A stretch of DNA of 64,000 bases, taken from JAVBNT01 sp031551355. Lineage in GTDB: Bacteria > Vulcanimicrobiota > CADAWZ01. Numbering within the stretch: the first letter of the stretch is position 1; the number at the start of each line of letters is the position of its first letter. Below the pieces are notes generated by a model, which made no database searches, was not told where the DNA came from, and worked only from the letters and a program-made list of their open reading frames with translations. Shown piece after piece: positions 52,614 through 60,770 of the stretch. Location of the stretch: assembly GCA_031551355.1 (NCBI GenBank), contig JAVBNT010000009.1:108751-172750 (forward strand), read 5' to 3'. The position numbers were made by a program, and so were the translations under genes.

Positions 52614-53780
52614 TTATTTCGCAGCAACTACGCGAAGCTCTGCTGCCGACGGCCACCAATCCCACATTTTCTGGGTTTTACCGTTCATCTCGAAGGAGCT
52701 TACGAATGCTTTATGTTTTGCATTGATAGAGGTAATTCCCAGTTCTGTGCAACTTGTTACTTCACCGGCATCAGCAATACCGTTACCGTTCTTGTCCTGC
52801 CATACTGCAAGGCCCTTGAGGACGTCGCCTTTAACGATTCCGTTAGCATCAGCATAAAGGGAGAGTTTTTCATAACCTGTATCATAACCACCGGCTGTTC
52901 CAAAGAGACAGCTCATATCTACTGTGCCGTCAGCTTTAGGAGCGACAAGCAGACCATCGTTAGGACCAACCCATTCCATTGCAATTTCGAAACCGTCACC
53001 ATAAAAATCTGCTACGATTGTGTTTTTGAAGTCAACATCGGAGTGCGGCAGATATTGGCCGTTGGAAGCTTCCAGTTTGCCGCTGCCAGTCATATCAAGG
53101 ACAAGAGGACTAACTTTTTTAGTTGCTGTAATGGAGTGGATTACTACTTTATAAAGGTCTAAATTAATATCTTCTATAAGAGTCAAGACACCGTCAACAT
53201 ATCCATATCTCTCACTAGAGCTGCTGGAAAGTAAATATTCACGGTAAACACCATCATGGTTAGAGACATCATCTATTTCTTCCAATGTTTTACCATCAAT
53301 AGCGCCTTCATTTTCATCAACTTTTGTACCGGCATCTCTTCCAGGTATAACAGTTTGGTTTTTCATTAAAGCAGACACGTTAGCCCAATCAATATCCTTT
53401 TTTTGTTCAGCTGAAAGTTTATTCATCGTATCTGCAATTGCACCCGTTGCCTGATACTCAAAAAGCATTGCAACAGCCATTTCAGCCCCCACGCTGCTTA
53501 TCAATTTAGAATAATCGTCTGCCAAATCAGATCTAAGACCCGCCAAAACAGAATCATGAAGAAATAAGGACGGACTATAAACATAATTCATACTTCCGGT
53601 AAGCGCGGTATTCACTTTTATACTAACCGCATAAACATTCGCAGCATCTTTATTAAAATAGATTTTATTAATGTTTGTTTGCTTTGGCACAGCTTTTGCT
53701 CCCGTACTTGCCTCCACCGCAGTTGCACCGAATGCCAGGGCGACTAATCCTATTGTAAGACTTGTTAGTAGTTTTTTCAT
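52614..53780 (-). CDS. Secreted EF-hand-type calcium-binding protein, paralogue 1
   Basis: 388 residues behind AAGGAGGGG. Signal peptide MKKLLTSLTIGLVALAFGATAVEA. The C-terminal 150 residues contain ADFYGDGFEIAMEWVGPNDG followed by LLVAPKADG, and the loop DKNGNGIADAGE, a canonical 12-residue EF-hand loop (D1, N3, N5, D9, E12). This arrangement is the one found at the ends of large RTX or VCBS-type calcium proteins. The N-terminal 220 residues (YSPSLFLHDSVLAGL and following) are unknown. Paralogues at 62165 and 63838. Secreted; a calcium-dependent structural or adhesive role is inferred. Confidence 0.82.
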   Translation of the reverse strand: MKKLLTSLTIGLVALAFGATAVEASTGAKAVPKQTNINKIYFNKDAANVYAVSIKVNTALTGSMNYVYSPSLFLHDSVLAGLRSDLADDYSKLISSVGAEMAVAMLFEYQATGAIADTMNKLSAEQKKDIDWANVSALMKNQTVIPGRDAGTKVDENEGAIDGKTLEEIDDVSNHDGVYREYLLSSSSSERYGYVDGVLTLIEDINLDLYKVVIHSITATKKVSPLVLDMTGSGKLEASNGQYLPHSDVDFKNTIVADFYGDGFEIAMEWVGPNDGLLVAPKADGTVDMSCLFGTAGGYDTGYEKLSLYADANGIVKGDVLKGLAVWQDKNGNGIADAGEVTSCTELGITSINAKHKAFVSSFEMNGKTQKMWDWWPSAAELRVVAAK

Positions 53781-54325
53781 AAAGACCCCTCCTTATATTT
53801 TCTTTTACTACACTTACATAATATCAATATTTTGTTAACAGCATATGAACAGACTGTTACAATCACGTCTTTTTTTATCGGTAAATATTTCTTTATTATT
53901 TATTAAAAAATTTTCATAAACAAAACAAAAAAGACAAACTGTCATACATTATATATATTGGCAAAAAATGCCCATGCAGAGGCTATAATCAATTCTTGCA
54001 AAAGTCAGTCAAACATGAAGACCATTATGACAAAAGACAGTAAAAAATTGCGGGAGTCCGTAAAAATCAGAACCACCAAACACAGTCAGATGAGCATGAG
54101 AAATGTTCATGCAATGTTAACAACCTAAAAATCTTACAGGGTTAAGAAAGAGAATATCGATAATAAAACAACCACAAATACACATCAAAACCCCGGAGAA
54201 AGGCCTTTTATCAGGGATTTTTGTCTCAAAATGTTTACATTTTTATAAAAATATTAACAATAAGCACAATAAATCATGACTGTCAGAGTGGTTTTAAATG
54301 TTTTGAGTAAAAAGAATTTATCCTA
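53781..54325. other. Intergenic region, promoter of the EF-hand gene
   Basis: A+T-rich, no gene seen. The part just upstream of the EF-hand gene shares short stretches (TTACAATCACGTCTT against TTACGATTATGTCTT) with the region upstream of its paralogue at 62165, suggesting a common control sequence. Confidence 0.4.
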
Positions 54326-54351
54326 GATCGCCGCGCTCTACTCGCGATGAC
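54326..54351. repeat. Short GATCGC...GCGATGAC hairpin repeat
   Basis: GATCGCCGCGCTCTACTCGC ending in GATGAC is the inverse of the hairpin inside the MITE at 41280-41307, with a few changes. Between it and copy C of the structured element is another short G-rich/C-rich stretch near 54397-54437 (CTTCTCCCGCC, GGAGAGGGGAGAA). Confidence 0.5.
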
Positions 54352-54460
54352 GGGAAAATTAGTTATCAGGCTCAGTCCCAAGAAAGATAAAATAAAATCC
54401 CCCCACCCAACCTTCTCCCGCCGAGGAGAGGGGAGAAAAACACGCCTATGGTCTTTATTC

Positions 54461-54797
54461 CTTATTTACGATGAGCCGTAGCTAAGCCCAACTTCAGATG
54501 GCTCGGCACCACGGGTAAGCTCACTGCAAAAGAAAACGCATTAGAAGAGTGGTAGCCGTCTGAAGTCTCCTAGCAGTGTTAAACTATTTCACCGTAAGAC
54601 ATTGTCTTGCGCCAGGGTTGAGCGCGGGGGTAGCTTGGAGGGGTTCTCCATAGGGGAGGATGCGAGGGGGCGCGGAATTTTAGCCCCCTTAATAGCCTCC
54701 CCTTGGAATTTCCGTTAAATAATCGCTTTAAAGTATTTTTAGTTAAATTTCTTTAGACATTTTGTTTGAACCAGATCAGAATTTACTTCCTTAAAGG
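54461..54797 (+). repeat. Dispersed structured element, copy C
   Basis: Core blocks CTTCAGATGGCTCGGCACCA, AGAGTGGTAGCCGTCTGAAG, TTGCGCCAGGGTTGAGCGCG, GCTTGGAGGGGTTCTCCATA and GGGGGCGCGGAATTTTAGCC are followed by TTAATAGCCTCC. The 3' tail (TTAAATAATCGCTTTAAAGT to ATCAGAATTTACTTCC) is shared with copy D. Confidence 0.8.
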
Positions 54798-54861
54798 CCC
54801 CAAGGCCTTACCGCTCTTAGCAGATTCAGCAAACCAATATCATTAAGTTAAGAGAAAAGGG

Positions 54862-54941
54862 GTTCTCACAGAGAAGAGGAGAACACAGAGAATTTTACCC
54901 GGTATTTATTCTCCATGGCCTCTGTGCCCTCTGTGAGGAAC
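54862..54941. repeat. Inverted repeat of the CTCACAGAG type
   Basis: GTTCTCACAGAG (54862-54873) and CTCTGTGAGGAAC (54929-54941) are inverted, with internal near-copies (ACACAGAGAA, GGCCTCTGTGCC). Intergenic; no coding potential. Confidence 0.55.
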
Positions 54942-55157
54942 AGACAGGAACTACCCTTGAACATCCCAAGATGTCAAAAAAAAAACAACTTAATGACATT
55001 GTCATCAACATGACCTCTAGCGTAAAAGTTAAGAATAGGTTTGATCAAAAGAAAAATCTGTCCTTATTTTTTGCAAAACACCATATATATATATGTAAAA
55101 AAAATATAAAGAAATCTTAAATTTGACAGCGGTTCTGGGGAGAAAAATATGGCGCCA

Positions 55158-55829
55158 TTACCGCCTTTGCTTTTTCTGCGATTTTTGCCATTCTTCATAC
55201 AGCGCGTCGTTGACTTCCCCGCCTTCAATATAGTGCAGTCCGGAATAGCATTGACGCCGGACAATGGCCCCGGCTTCCAGAAATGCGCCAAAAAAATCAG
55301 CGACCTTTATATTATCAAATCTTTTCTTCTCACTGAAGTAGTATTCATTTTTAAAGGTATTAATATCAATAATTTGTTTTTTTTCGTCTTTTAAGCGAAG
55401 GTCTAAAAATTTCTTCGCCATAAAAGCCAGTCCTTTTTTCACATCGTCAGCAAAAACAGTGTCATCGTATGAGCACATTTTATATTCTTTGTATACTTCA
55501 TCTGAAACAATAAAGGTTTTGTTATGATTTCTTGTCATATACGCTGCATAGTTCTCATCTGCCTCGCCTTTCATAATTTTTGGCGGGATTATATGGTTAT
55601 ATCTACAAGTATATCTCCACGATGAGTTCTCTATTACAATTTTGCATTGTTCCTTAGTTTTCTTGTTATATATTTTGACGAGTATAAAAGTGTCTGATGA
55701 AGATTTGTTGTCAAAACGTTTGAACAATGTTTGCGGAGAAACCGGTATTTTTTTATCCTGTGAAAAAACAGGCGCACAACTGCTGTATATAGCTGAAAAG
55801 AGTATCAACATTAATAATATATATTTCAT
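55158..55829 (-). CDS. Exported partner protein of the RTX/M91 unit 1
   Basis: 223 residues. N-terminal signal MKYILLMLILFSAIYSSCAP, either signal peptidase I or, less well, a lipoprotein (Cys18). The region LFKRFDNKSSSDTFILVKIY followed by NKKTKEQCKIVI, then YMTRNHNKTFIVSDEVYKEY is homologous to each of the two repeats in the protein at 59634. Located 35 nt after the metallopeptidase gene on the same strand. By position and pairing it could be an immunity protein, inhibitor or chaperone of the peptidase; the sequence itself shows no known family. Confidence 0.7.
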   Translation of the reverse strand: MKYILLMLILFSAIYSSCAPVFSQDKKIPVSPQTLFKRFDNKSSSDTFILVKIYNKKTKEQCKIVIENSSWRYTCRYNHIIPPKIMKGEADENYAAYMTRNHNKTFIVSDEVYKEYKMCSYDDTVFADDVKKGLAFMAKKFLDLRLKDEKKQIIDINTFKNEYYFSEKKRFDNIKVADFFGAFLEAGAIVRRQCYSGLHYIEGGEVNDALYEEWQKSQKKQRR

Positions 55830-55864
55830 TTTGAGCTTACCGCCTTAATTTTGAAATTTGCCGA

Positions 55865-56746
55865 TTAATATTTTTCTCTGCGTGGCTGAAGCAGAACTTC
55901 CCTTAAATAATTTTCCGTATAGCCGTATGGATTGTTTTGAGATTTGCCTTCTCCGCCATCATGTTTTAAACCGTCAAACGGAATGCCTACTGCCTGATTT
56001 TCCAAAACAGGATAACGATATACCATCTTTTTATTACTTAAAACTACAGGTTTTTCCAGCTCAATATCTCCCGGCTGTGTTGTCCCAGTTGCATAGTTGT
56101 ATGCATGGACCATTTCATGGTAAAGGCCGATTATCGAAGGGCTTTCTCCCCATGGATATTTCGGATCCCACTTCAGGTTTGACGGTGAATAGTTAATATA
56201 GGAATCCGAGCCGACATTCTTGACACCCTGGCCCAGTGCGACTTTTTTTAAAAGATGGTTATCATCTTCCTCTAATTTCATAATAGAATCGTTGTTATAT
56301 AATGATTCCCTGATTGTGACCTTTTTTCCTGAAGCATCTATATCTCCCAGCATATTTCTGCATTCTGGAAGACTTCTCATTATTTCAAGATCCGACCCGG
56401 TTCTCATGCAAAAATCTTCATCGCCTTCTATTATAATTGATTTGCCGGCAGATTGTGACATTTGTATCTCTTTTTCGCTGCCTTTGCCGGTAATGTTGTC
56501 TTTCAAATCTTTGCCGGGTTCGGGATATACTTTATCGTTTTTGCCGATTTTTATGTCGTCTGTACCTCTGCCGCCGCAGATAATATTTTTTCCTGAGAAA
56601 CCAATGATGGTGTCATCTCCTAGTCCGCCGAACAACATATTTATACCGTCACCGCCGTAAATAAAATCATTTCCCATTGTTGGAAAAGTGCTTTCGCAAC
56701 AATGGGAAGGCACTCGTTTTTTAATTTTTACTAGAAATTTTGTCAT
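55865..56746 (-). CDS. RTX repeat / M91-type zinc metallopeptidase fragment, unit 1
   Basis: 293 residues. RTX nonapeptides (GNDFIYGGDGINMLFGGLGD) occupy about residues 25-65, then a domain with HEMVHAYNYATG near residue 205, the HExxHAY motif of the M91 (NleD-like) zinc peptidases, and a conserved C-terminal NPYGYTENYLREVLL. In the family the enzymes are effectors or toxins that cut a few specific proteins. The first 20-odd residues come from an inserted hairpin element (56671-56797), so this frame is the downstream part of a gene that originally began at 57517; whether it is still translated is uncertain as no good ribosome binding site precedes 56746. Confidence 0.78.
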   Translation of the reverse strand: MTKFLVKIKKRVPSHCCESTFPTMGNDFIYGGDGINMLFGGLGDDTIIGFSGKNIICGGRGTDDIKIGKNDKVYPEPGKDLKDNITGKGSEKEIQMSQSAGKSIIIEGDEDFCMRTGSDLEIMRSLPECRNMLGDIDASGKKVTIRESLYNNDSIMKLEEDDNHLLKKVALGQGVKNVGSDSYINYSPSNLKWDPKYPWGESPSIIGLYHEMVHAYNYATGTTQPGDIELEKPVVLSNKKMVYRYPVLENQAVGIPFDGLKHDGGEGKSQNNPYGYTENYLREVLLQPRREKY

Positions 56747-56797
56747 GATATAACTTGAAACGAGTGCTTTTATTTATATGTTTGCGGCATAGCCGCA
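56671..56797. mobile_element. Hairpin-rich insertion splitting the RTX gene
   Basis: Three nested or adjacent stems: TTCCCATTGTTG/CAACAATGGGAA (56671-56682, 56697-56708), GCACTCGTTT/AAACGAGTGC (56710-56719, 56758-56767) and TGCGGC-ATA-GCCGCA (56783-56797). RTX repeats stop on one side (NDYLDGG) and resume on the other (GNDFIYGG), so this segment is foreign to the gene. It adds stop codons in the original frame. Confidence 0.65.
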
Positions 56798-57517
56798 TAA
56801 AGGGCCCCCATCAAGATAATCATTTCCGCCATCTCCGTAGAGTCTATCATCTCCGTCAAGTCCGTAAATAACATCATTGCCGTCGCCGCCATATAGAATG
56901 TCATTACCGAAACCGCCCTCTATATAATCCATTCCGTTTTCGCCAAAAATTTTGTCGTTATTTTTACCTCCAAATAACTTATCGTCACCGTCACCGCCGA
57001 AAATGTCATCATCACCATCTCCACCGTAAATCATGTCATTGCCGCTTCCGCCAATAATAACATCGTCACCATCTCCACCGGCGATTCTGAGATCATATGT
57101 AACGGATTTATGGGCTTGTATAAGATCGTTTCCTTTGCCGCCGCAAAATATCAGGCGCTGCGATTGTTCGGGAGAATATTTTTTTCTCTTGCCGTTTATG
57201 CTGACGACCAATGCATCTTTGTCTGCCCCTTTATTGATTTGTGAGATAAAAATTCTGTCGTTATTATCAGTTCCATCAACATAGATCGCCTTTTTAGTGC
57301 CCTGATAGTTTTTACTATTAAATATTAAGTTTAAATCTTTTTCCAGCTTGACAACGTCTGAGGATCTACTGCATATACGCCTGCCGGCCTGTGAAAGAGT
57401 GACCGTGTCAATCGGGTCCGTTATTGATTCAGGTTTCGGGACGGCTTGGTTTACAGATGATTTTGCAAGCCCACTCTTATTTACACTGCCCGGAAAAAGG
57501 TTATTTATTATGTTCAT
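56774..57517 (-). pseudogene. RTX protein, N-terminal part, unit 1
   Basis: 247 residues from ATG 57517, chosen for GGGAGG 5 nt upstream; an in-frame start at 57655 lies beyond an operator and a leader hairpin. N-terminal part MNIINNLFPGSVNKSGLAKS is conserved in the unit 2 fragment. From about residue 120 it has eight to nine calcium-binding GGxGxDxU nonapeptides (GGDGDDVIIGGSGNDMIYGG). It breaks off with NDYLDGG, after which an inserted element supplies a stop. Together with the next frame it would form one protein of about 500 residues: N-terminal domain, RTX block, M91 peptidase. Confidence 0.75.
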
Positions 57518-57520
57518 AAC

Positions 57521-57568
57521 GGCCTCCCGATTGATATCTTCTGTTATAAATATATCATCCCGGAGGCC
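57521..57568 (-). promoter_or_regulatory. Leader hairpin burying the RTX ribosome binding site, unit 1
   Basis: On the minus strand GGCCTCCGGGATGATAT pairs with ATATCAATCGGGAGGCC (two mismatches in 17), separated by 14 nt. The 3' arm contains GGGAGG, the ribosome binding site for ATG 57517. The same structure is kept at 61794-61841. Could be an RNA switch or thermometer-like control. Confidence 0.55.
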
Positions 57569-57573
57569 GGCTT

Positions 57574-57595
57574 GTATGTGATCATGATCACATAC
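57574..57595. promoter_or_regulatory. CRP/FNR-type operator, unit 1
   Basis: A 22-bp perfect palindrome with the core TGTGATCATGATCACA, close to the CRP consensus half-site TGTGA. Located 57 bp before ATG 57517 and repeated exactly before unit 2. Suggests control by a CRP-family regulator. Confidence 0.7.
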
Positions 57596-57710
57596 CGGTA
57601 ATTTTTTGACAGCCAATTTGAAAGAAACCATGTTATATACAGTTATATACATCATTTAGTAGCGGTTTTTAATATTTTATTGCAAGTATTCTTAAGATAC
57701 ATAAAAAAAT

Positions 57711-57733
57711 TTTGCCTGGATTGGCCGGGCAAA
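57711..57733 (-). terminator. Terminator-like hairpin upstream of the RTX gene
   Basis: On the minus strand TTTGCCCGG pairs with CCAGGCAAA, followed by ATTTTTTT. It lies upstream of the CRP-type site and probably insulates the unit from read-through. A counterpart is at 61976-61998. Confidence 0.6.
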
Positions 57734-57768
57734 AGTAAGGAATAGGTTTGTTCATTGGAATAATATAC

Positions 57769-58083
57769 GTTAAGCCCAACTTCCGATGGCTTGGCACCAC
57801 GGGTAAGCTCACTACAGGGGAAAACGCAAAAGAAGAGTGGTAGCCGTCTGAAGTCTCTCCGCAGGGGTAAATTATTTCACCGAAAACATTGTCTTGCGCC
57901 AGGCCGAGCGCGAGGGTCGCTTGGAGGGGTTCTCCATAGGGGAAGCGACGGGGCGCGAAATTTTAGCCCCCTTAATAGCCTCCACTTGGAATTTCCGTTA
58001 AATAACCGCTTTAAAGTAGTTTCAGCTAAATTTCTTTAGACATTTTGTTTGAATTAGATCAGAATTTGCTTCCTTAAGGGGCC
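57769..58083 (+). repeat. Dispersed structured element, copy D
   Basis: Blocks CTTCCGATGGCTTGGCACCA, AGAGTGGTAGCCGTCTGAAG, TTGCGCCAGGCCGAGCGCGA, GCTTGGAGGGGTTCTCCATA and GGGGCGCGAAATTTTAGCCC are followed by TTAATAGCCTCC and the long tail shared with copy C. It stands directly upstream of RTX unit 1; the remains of a copy (F) sit at the same place in unit 2. Confidence 0.8.
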
Positions 58084-58283
58084 CGATTCCTCACGCAATA
58101 GGCAAAAAATCAAACAAACAAAAGCAACACGTCATAATTGCAAATTGACTCTAAAGACCTAATTATCCCCGTAGATATTTAAAGGCATCTAAACTTTGCC
58201 GTTTTATGGACAAATTTTTAGGACGGAATTTTCGTCTAAAATGACGTTTCTTTTTCTCTTATAGCGGGATAAACTCCAGTCAG

Positions 58284-58417
58284 GTCTTTCCTGTGTGCGA
58301 TCCTGCAGTCCGATTAAACGCGGGGCCCTCTATATCGTCGTCGATTAACAAACTCAAGCAAATAGTTTCACATAGGGGCGTGTTTAATCGGCAAAGGATG
58401 CATACAGGAAAGACTAC
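58284..58417. repeat. 134-bp long hairpin
   Basis: GGTCTTTCCTGTGTGC with CCGATTAAACGCG on the left (to 58323) is mirrored by CGTGTTTAATCGG with GCATACAGGAAAGAC on the right (58379-58415), with a few mismatches; the interior also folds (CCCTCTAT/ATAGGGG). Intergenic, no coding potential. The remaining stretch 58084-58662 shows no gene. Confidence 0.6.
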
Positions 58418-58662
58418 CAAACTTACTACTAACAGCACAAAATCTCTCGTGCGTGAGTCCTGTGGAATTCCGCAGAATTGAAGCACGAAAACTTGTTCTG
58501 TACGAAACTAGTCATTTTAGTAAGTTTTCAATGTTTTACATGCGACTCATCTCTTTCAGCAGACTGCTTGGTTTTTCTTGCTAAGACGCCAGAAGGCCAT
58601 TACTACCGCCTTTGTTTTTTTGCATTTGCCAGCGGAAAATAAAAAGCCATTACCCCACTCAT

Positions 58663-58872
58663 CTAACAGAGCTCCAAAGGTGTAACCTCTTCAGACATCC
58701 CGGCTTCTATTAAATCATACTCTTCATCTGTTAAGTCTGTTTCTATAACAGGGGGATTATCTCCAAAAACTGTTTTAATTAAAAAATCATAAAAAACTGG
58801 ATAAACCTCTTCAATTTTATCGTCAGGTATTGTTTTTATAAGATAGACAAGATCCTTTTTTAATTTTGTCAC
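58663..58872 (-). CDS. Antitoxin of a RelE-type pair
   Basis: 69 residues, acidic, starting with a 4-bp overlap (ATGA) with the toxin stop. MTKLKKDLVYLIKTIPDDKI is helical; the acidic tail LTDEEYDLIEAGMSEEV is of the kind that wraps around RelE toxins. No clear DNA-binding motif is visible, so autoregulation is not assured. Assigned mainly by linkage to the toxin. Confidence 0.68.
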   Translation of the reverse strand: MTKLKKDLVYLIKTIPDDKIEEVYPVFYDFLIKTVFGDNPPVIETDLTDEEYDLIEAGMSEEVTPLELC

Positions 58873-59126
58873 TTTTTCCGCCCCCCTTTATATATTTGTT
58901 CTCTTGTATTGATATTCGTAACTCTAATATAGTCGTTATCAAAACGGAATAAAATTCTATAATTGCCGACTCTCAAACGGTAACCCTCTCTACCTTTTAA
59001 CGATTTTATATCCCCCTTGGGAGGATTAAAGCTTAAAGCTTTCAAAGCAACCTTTATTTTTCCCTTCATGGGTTCATTTATCCTATTTAAGTCTTTCAAT
59101 GCTGTTGTAGTTAAATTTACTTGCAC
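58869..59126 (-). CDS. RelE/ParE-superfamily toxin
   Basis: 85 residues; GTG start behind GGAGGTGC. The pattern TTTALKDLNRINEPMKGKI ... LKGREGYRLRVGNYRILFRF ... VTNINTREQIYKGG is the RelE fold: basic strands with Arg residues and a C-terminal Tyr, expected to cut mRNA on the ribosome. It precedes its antitoxin, the less common gene order also seen in higBA-type loci. The pair stands between the two RTX/M91 units. Confidence 0.85.
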   Translation of the reverse strand: MQVNLTTTALKDLNRINEPMKGKIKVALKALSFNPPKGDIKSLKGREGYRLRVGNYRILFRFDNDYIRVTNINTREQIYKGGRKK

Positions 59127-59546
59127 GATAGGTGCACCTCCTGCCTTATCCTTTCTTCAAAGACTTGATTACAAGCCTCCGCCAAAAAGTATTGTCTACG
59201 GCATATTCATTCCGGAGGGCTTTTTCCCGTTATTCTTCCAACATCTTGCAAATGTTCGTATTCGCTAAGTTCTTTTAAAAGCCATTCCTACCATTTCAGT
59301 AATATCCAACATTGAAGATAAGATCTTTTAGGGTGCCCGAAAATAAGTTTGAAAACGAGCTCCTGGCAGACAACAAAGGCTTCTTCATTGCAGTTTTCTA
59401 CTTCTAGTATAGCATATTAAACTGGCTACACAAAGAATTTTTCGGTAAATAAATTACCGCATTATTGACATAATATGTGATTATCAGGCATCCATGTAAA
59501 GAAATCTTAAATTTGACAACGGCTCTGGAAAAAAAATATAGCGCCA
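59127..59546. other. Intergenic region between the TA pair and unit 2
   Basis: No complete gene. The minus strand near 59195-59275 reads a short frame, WLLKELSEYEHLQDVGRITG, of about 25 codons ending in a stop, perhaps the end of a lost gene. From about 59497 on the sequence matches the 3' flank of the partner gene of unit 1 (55105-55157). Confidence 0.35.
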
Positions 59547-59620
59547 TTACCCCCTTTGCTTTTTCTGCGATTTTTGCCATTCTTCATACAGCGCGTCGTT
59601 GACTTCCCCGCCTTCAATAT
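59547..59620 (-). pseudogene. C-terminal remnant of a partner protein gene
   Basis: The minus strand encodes a nearly exact copy of the last 25 residues of the protein at 55158 (EGGEVNDALYEEWQKSQKKQ region) up to its stop, then the similarity ends abruptly, 14 bp from the stop of the partner gene of unit 2. It marks a recombination joint of the tandem duplication. Confidence 0.7.
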
Positions 59621-59633
59621 CATACCGTCAATT

Positions 59634-60770
59634 TTATTGGCAGGAAAAATCTTCAACGTAAACGGTTTCACTATCAATTTTTTCTCTCACAATAATATTA
59701 AAGTCAAGAAGCATGCCTAAAAAATTGTTGTTTTTTTCAAGAGCAGGGCTTCTGAAGGAACACTCTGCCTCACGTTTATCAAAATAACAGCTTCTTACAT
59801 ACCCCCATCCTTTTTTGCCTATTTCATCATAGTCTCCGTTTATTTTGCCGGGCTTATACTTATTGTAAATTTTGTTATCGACTTCGAAGGTTTTGTTATA
59901 ATTTTTGACCATATAATCAGTATACTCATCGTCATCTTTGACAATTTTCAAATCATCAAGGCAAGTTAAATACCAGAGGTCATTTTTTGTTACAACAGAC
60001 ATTTCTTCTTTTGTCTGCTTATTTTTCATTTTTACTTTTATATATGTTCCGCTTTTTATCGTTTCTTCAAACCTCATTTTAAGAGTTTCCTGCATCGTCA
60101 TTCCGCAACACTCTTCTTCATCATATTCATAGTATGGCGTATAATCGTTAATATGAAGTTTATAGTAAAGACAGTTAACTTGTATAACAACATCCTGATC
60201 CAGGAGTATGGCAATAAAGTTATTGTCTCTTTCAAATCTATTATTTTTAATTACATAAAAGCTGGCTTCCGAAGTGAGATATCTTCTCTTTATTTCCGGC
60301 CAGCCCAGGTTTCTTATTTCCGCATAGGACTTGTCTGCACGTGAATATTCGAATCTTTTGTAAGTTTTGTCGCTTACCTCAAATGTTTTCTTATAGTTTT
60401 TAAGCATATAATCGACATACTCTTTATCGTTTTTGACTATTTTCAACTCGTCAAGACAAATAAAATACCAAGAGATATTCCCTGTAATAATAACCATCTT
60501 TTCTTTTGTTTTTTTGTTTTGTATTTTTACTTTTATAAGGGTACCGCTACTCGAAAATTCTTCAAATCTTTTTCTCAGCACTTGTTCTGAAATTTCAAAT
60601 GAATAATAATCAGGCAAATACCTGTTTACTTCTCTTGTGTAGAACTCATCATATACATACAGAACAAGGTAAACAACAAAGACGAGCAAAAAAAGTTTGC
60701 CGACAATGATAAATGCATTTTTGATTGAAGTCATAATCGGAGCATTTTTAATTTTATCGTATATTTTCAT
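59634..60770 (-). CDS. Membrane-anchored partner protein of RTX/M91 unit 2, duplicated domain
   Basis: 378 residues. One membrane helix near residues 18-44 (FIIVGKLFLLVFVVYLVLYV), then two homologous domains: residues ~60-205 (LRKRFEEFSSSGTLIKVKIQ ... YMLKNYKKTFEVSDKTYKRF) and ~225-370 (LKMRFEETIKSGTYIKVKMK ... YMVKNYNKTFEVDNKIYNKY). Each is related to the single domain of the protein at 55158. The start codon overlaps the stop of the peptidase gene by one base (TAATG), implying coupled translation and a joint function. Immunity or anchoring factor of the peptidase is the likeliest role; the family is unknown to me. Confidence 0.72.
   Translation of the reverse strand: MKIYDKIKNAPIMTSIKNAFIIVGKLFLLVFVVYLVLYVYDEFYTREVNRYLPDYYSFEISEQVLRKRFEEFSSSGTLIKVKIQNKKTKEKMVIITGNISWYFICLDELKIVKNDKEYVDYMLKNYKKTFEVSDKTYKRFEYSRADKSYAEIRNLGWPEIKRRYLTSEASFYVIKNNRFERDNNFIAILLDQDVVIQVNCLYYKLHINDYTPYYEYDEEECCGMTMQETLKMRFEETIKSGTYIKVKMKNKQTKEEMSVVTKNDLWYLTCLDDLKIVKDDDEYTDYMVKNYNKTFEVDNKIYNKYKPGKINGDYDEIGKKGWGYVRSCYFDKREAECSFRSPALEKNNNFLGMLLDFNIIVREKIDSETVYVEDFSCQ

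Noticed and set aside
57518..57655. Earlier start (57655) for the RTX protein of unit 1
   Set aside because: It would place the CRP-type palindrome and the leader hairpin inside the coding region; the ATG at 57517 has a strong ribosome binding site and conserved N terminus in unit 2.
59150..59275. Short minus-strand frame ending in ITGKSPPE as a gene
   Set aside because: Only about 25 codons after an in-frame stop and no start signal; kept as a possible remnant in the intergenic entry.
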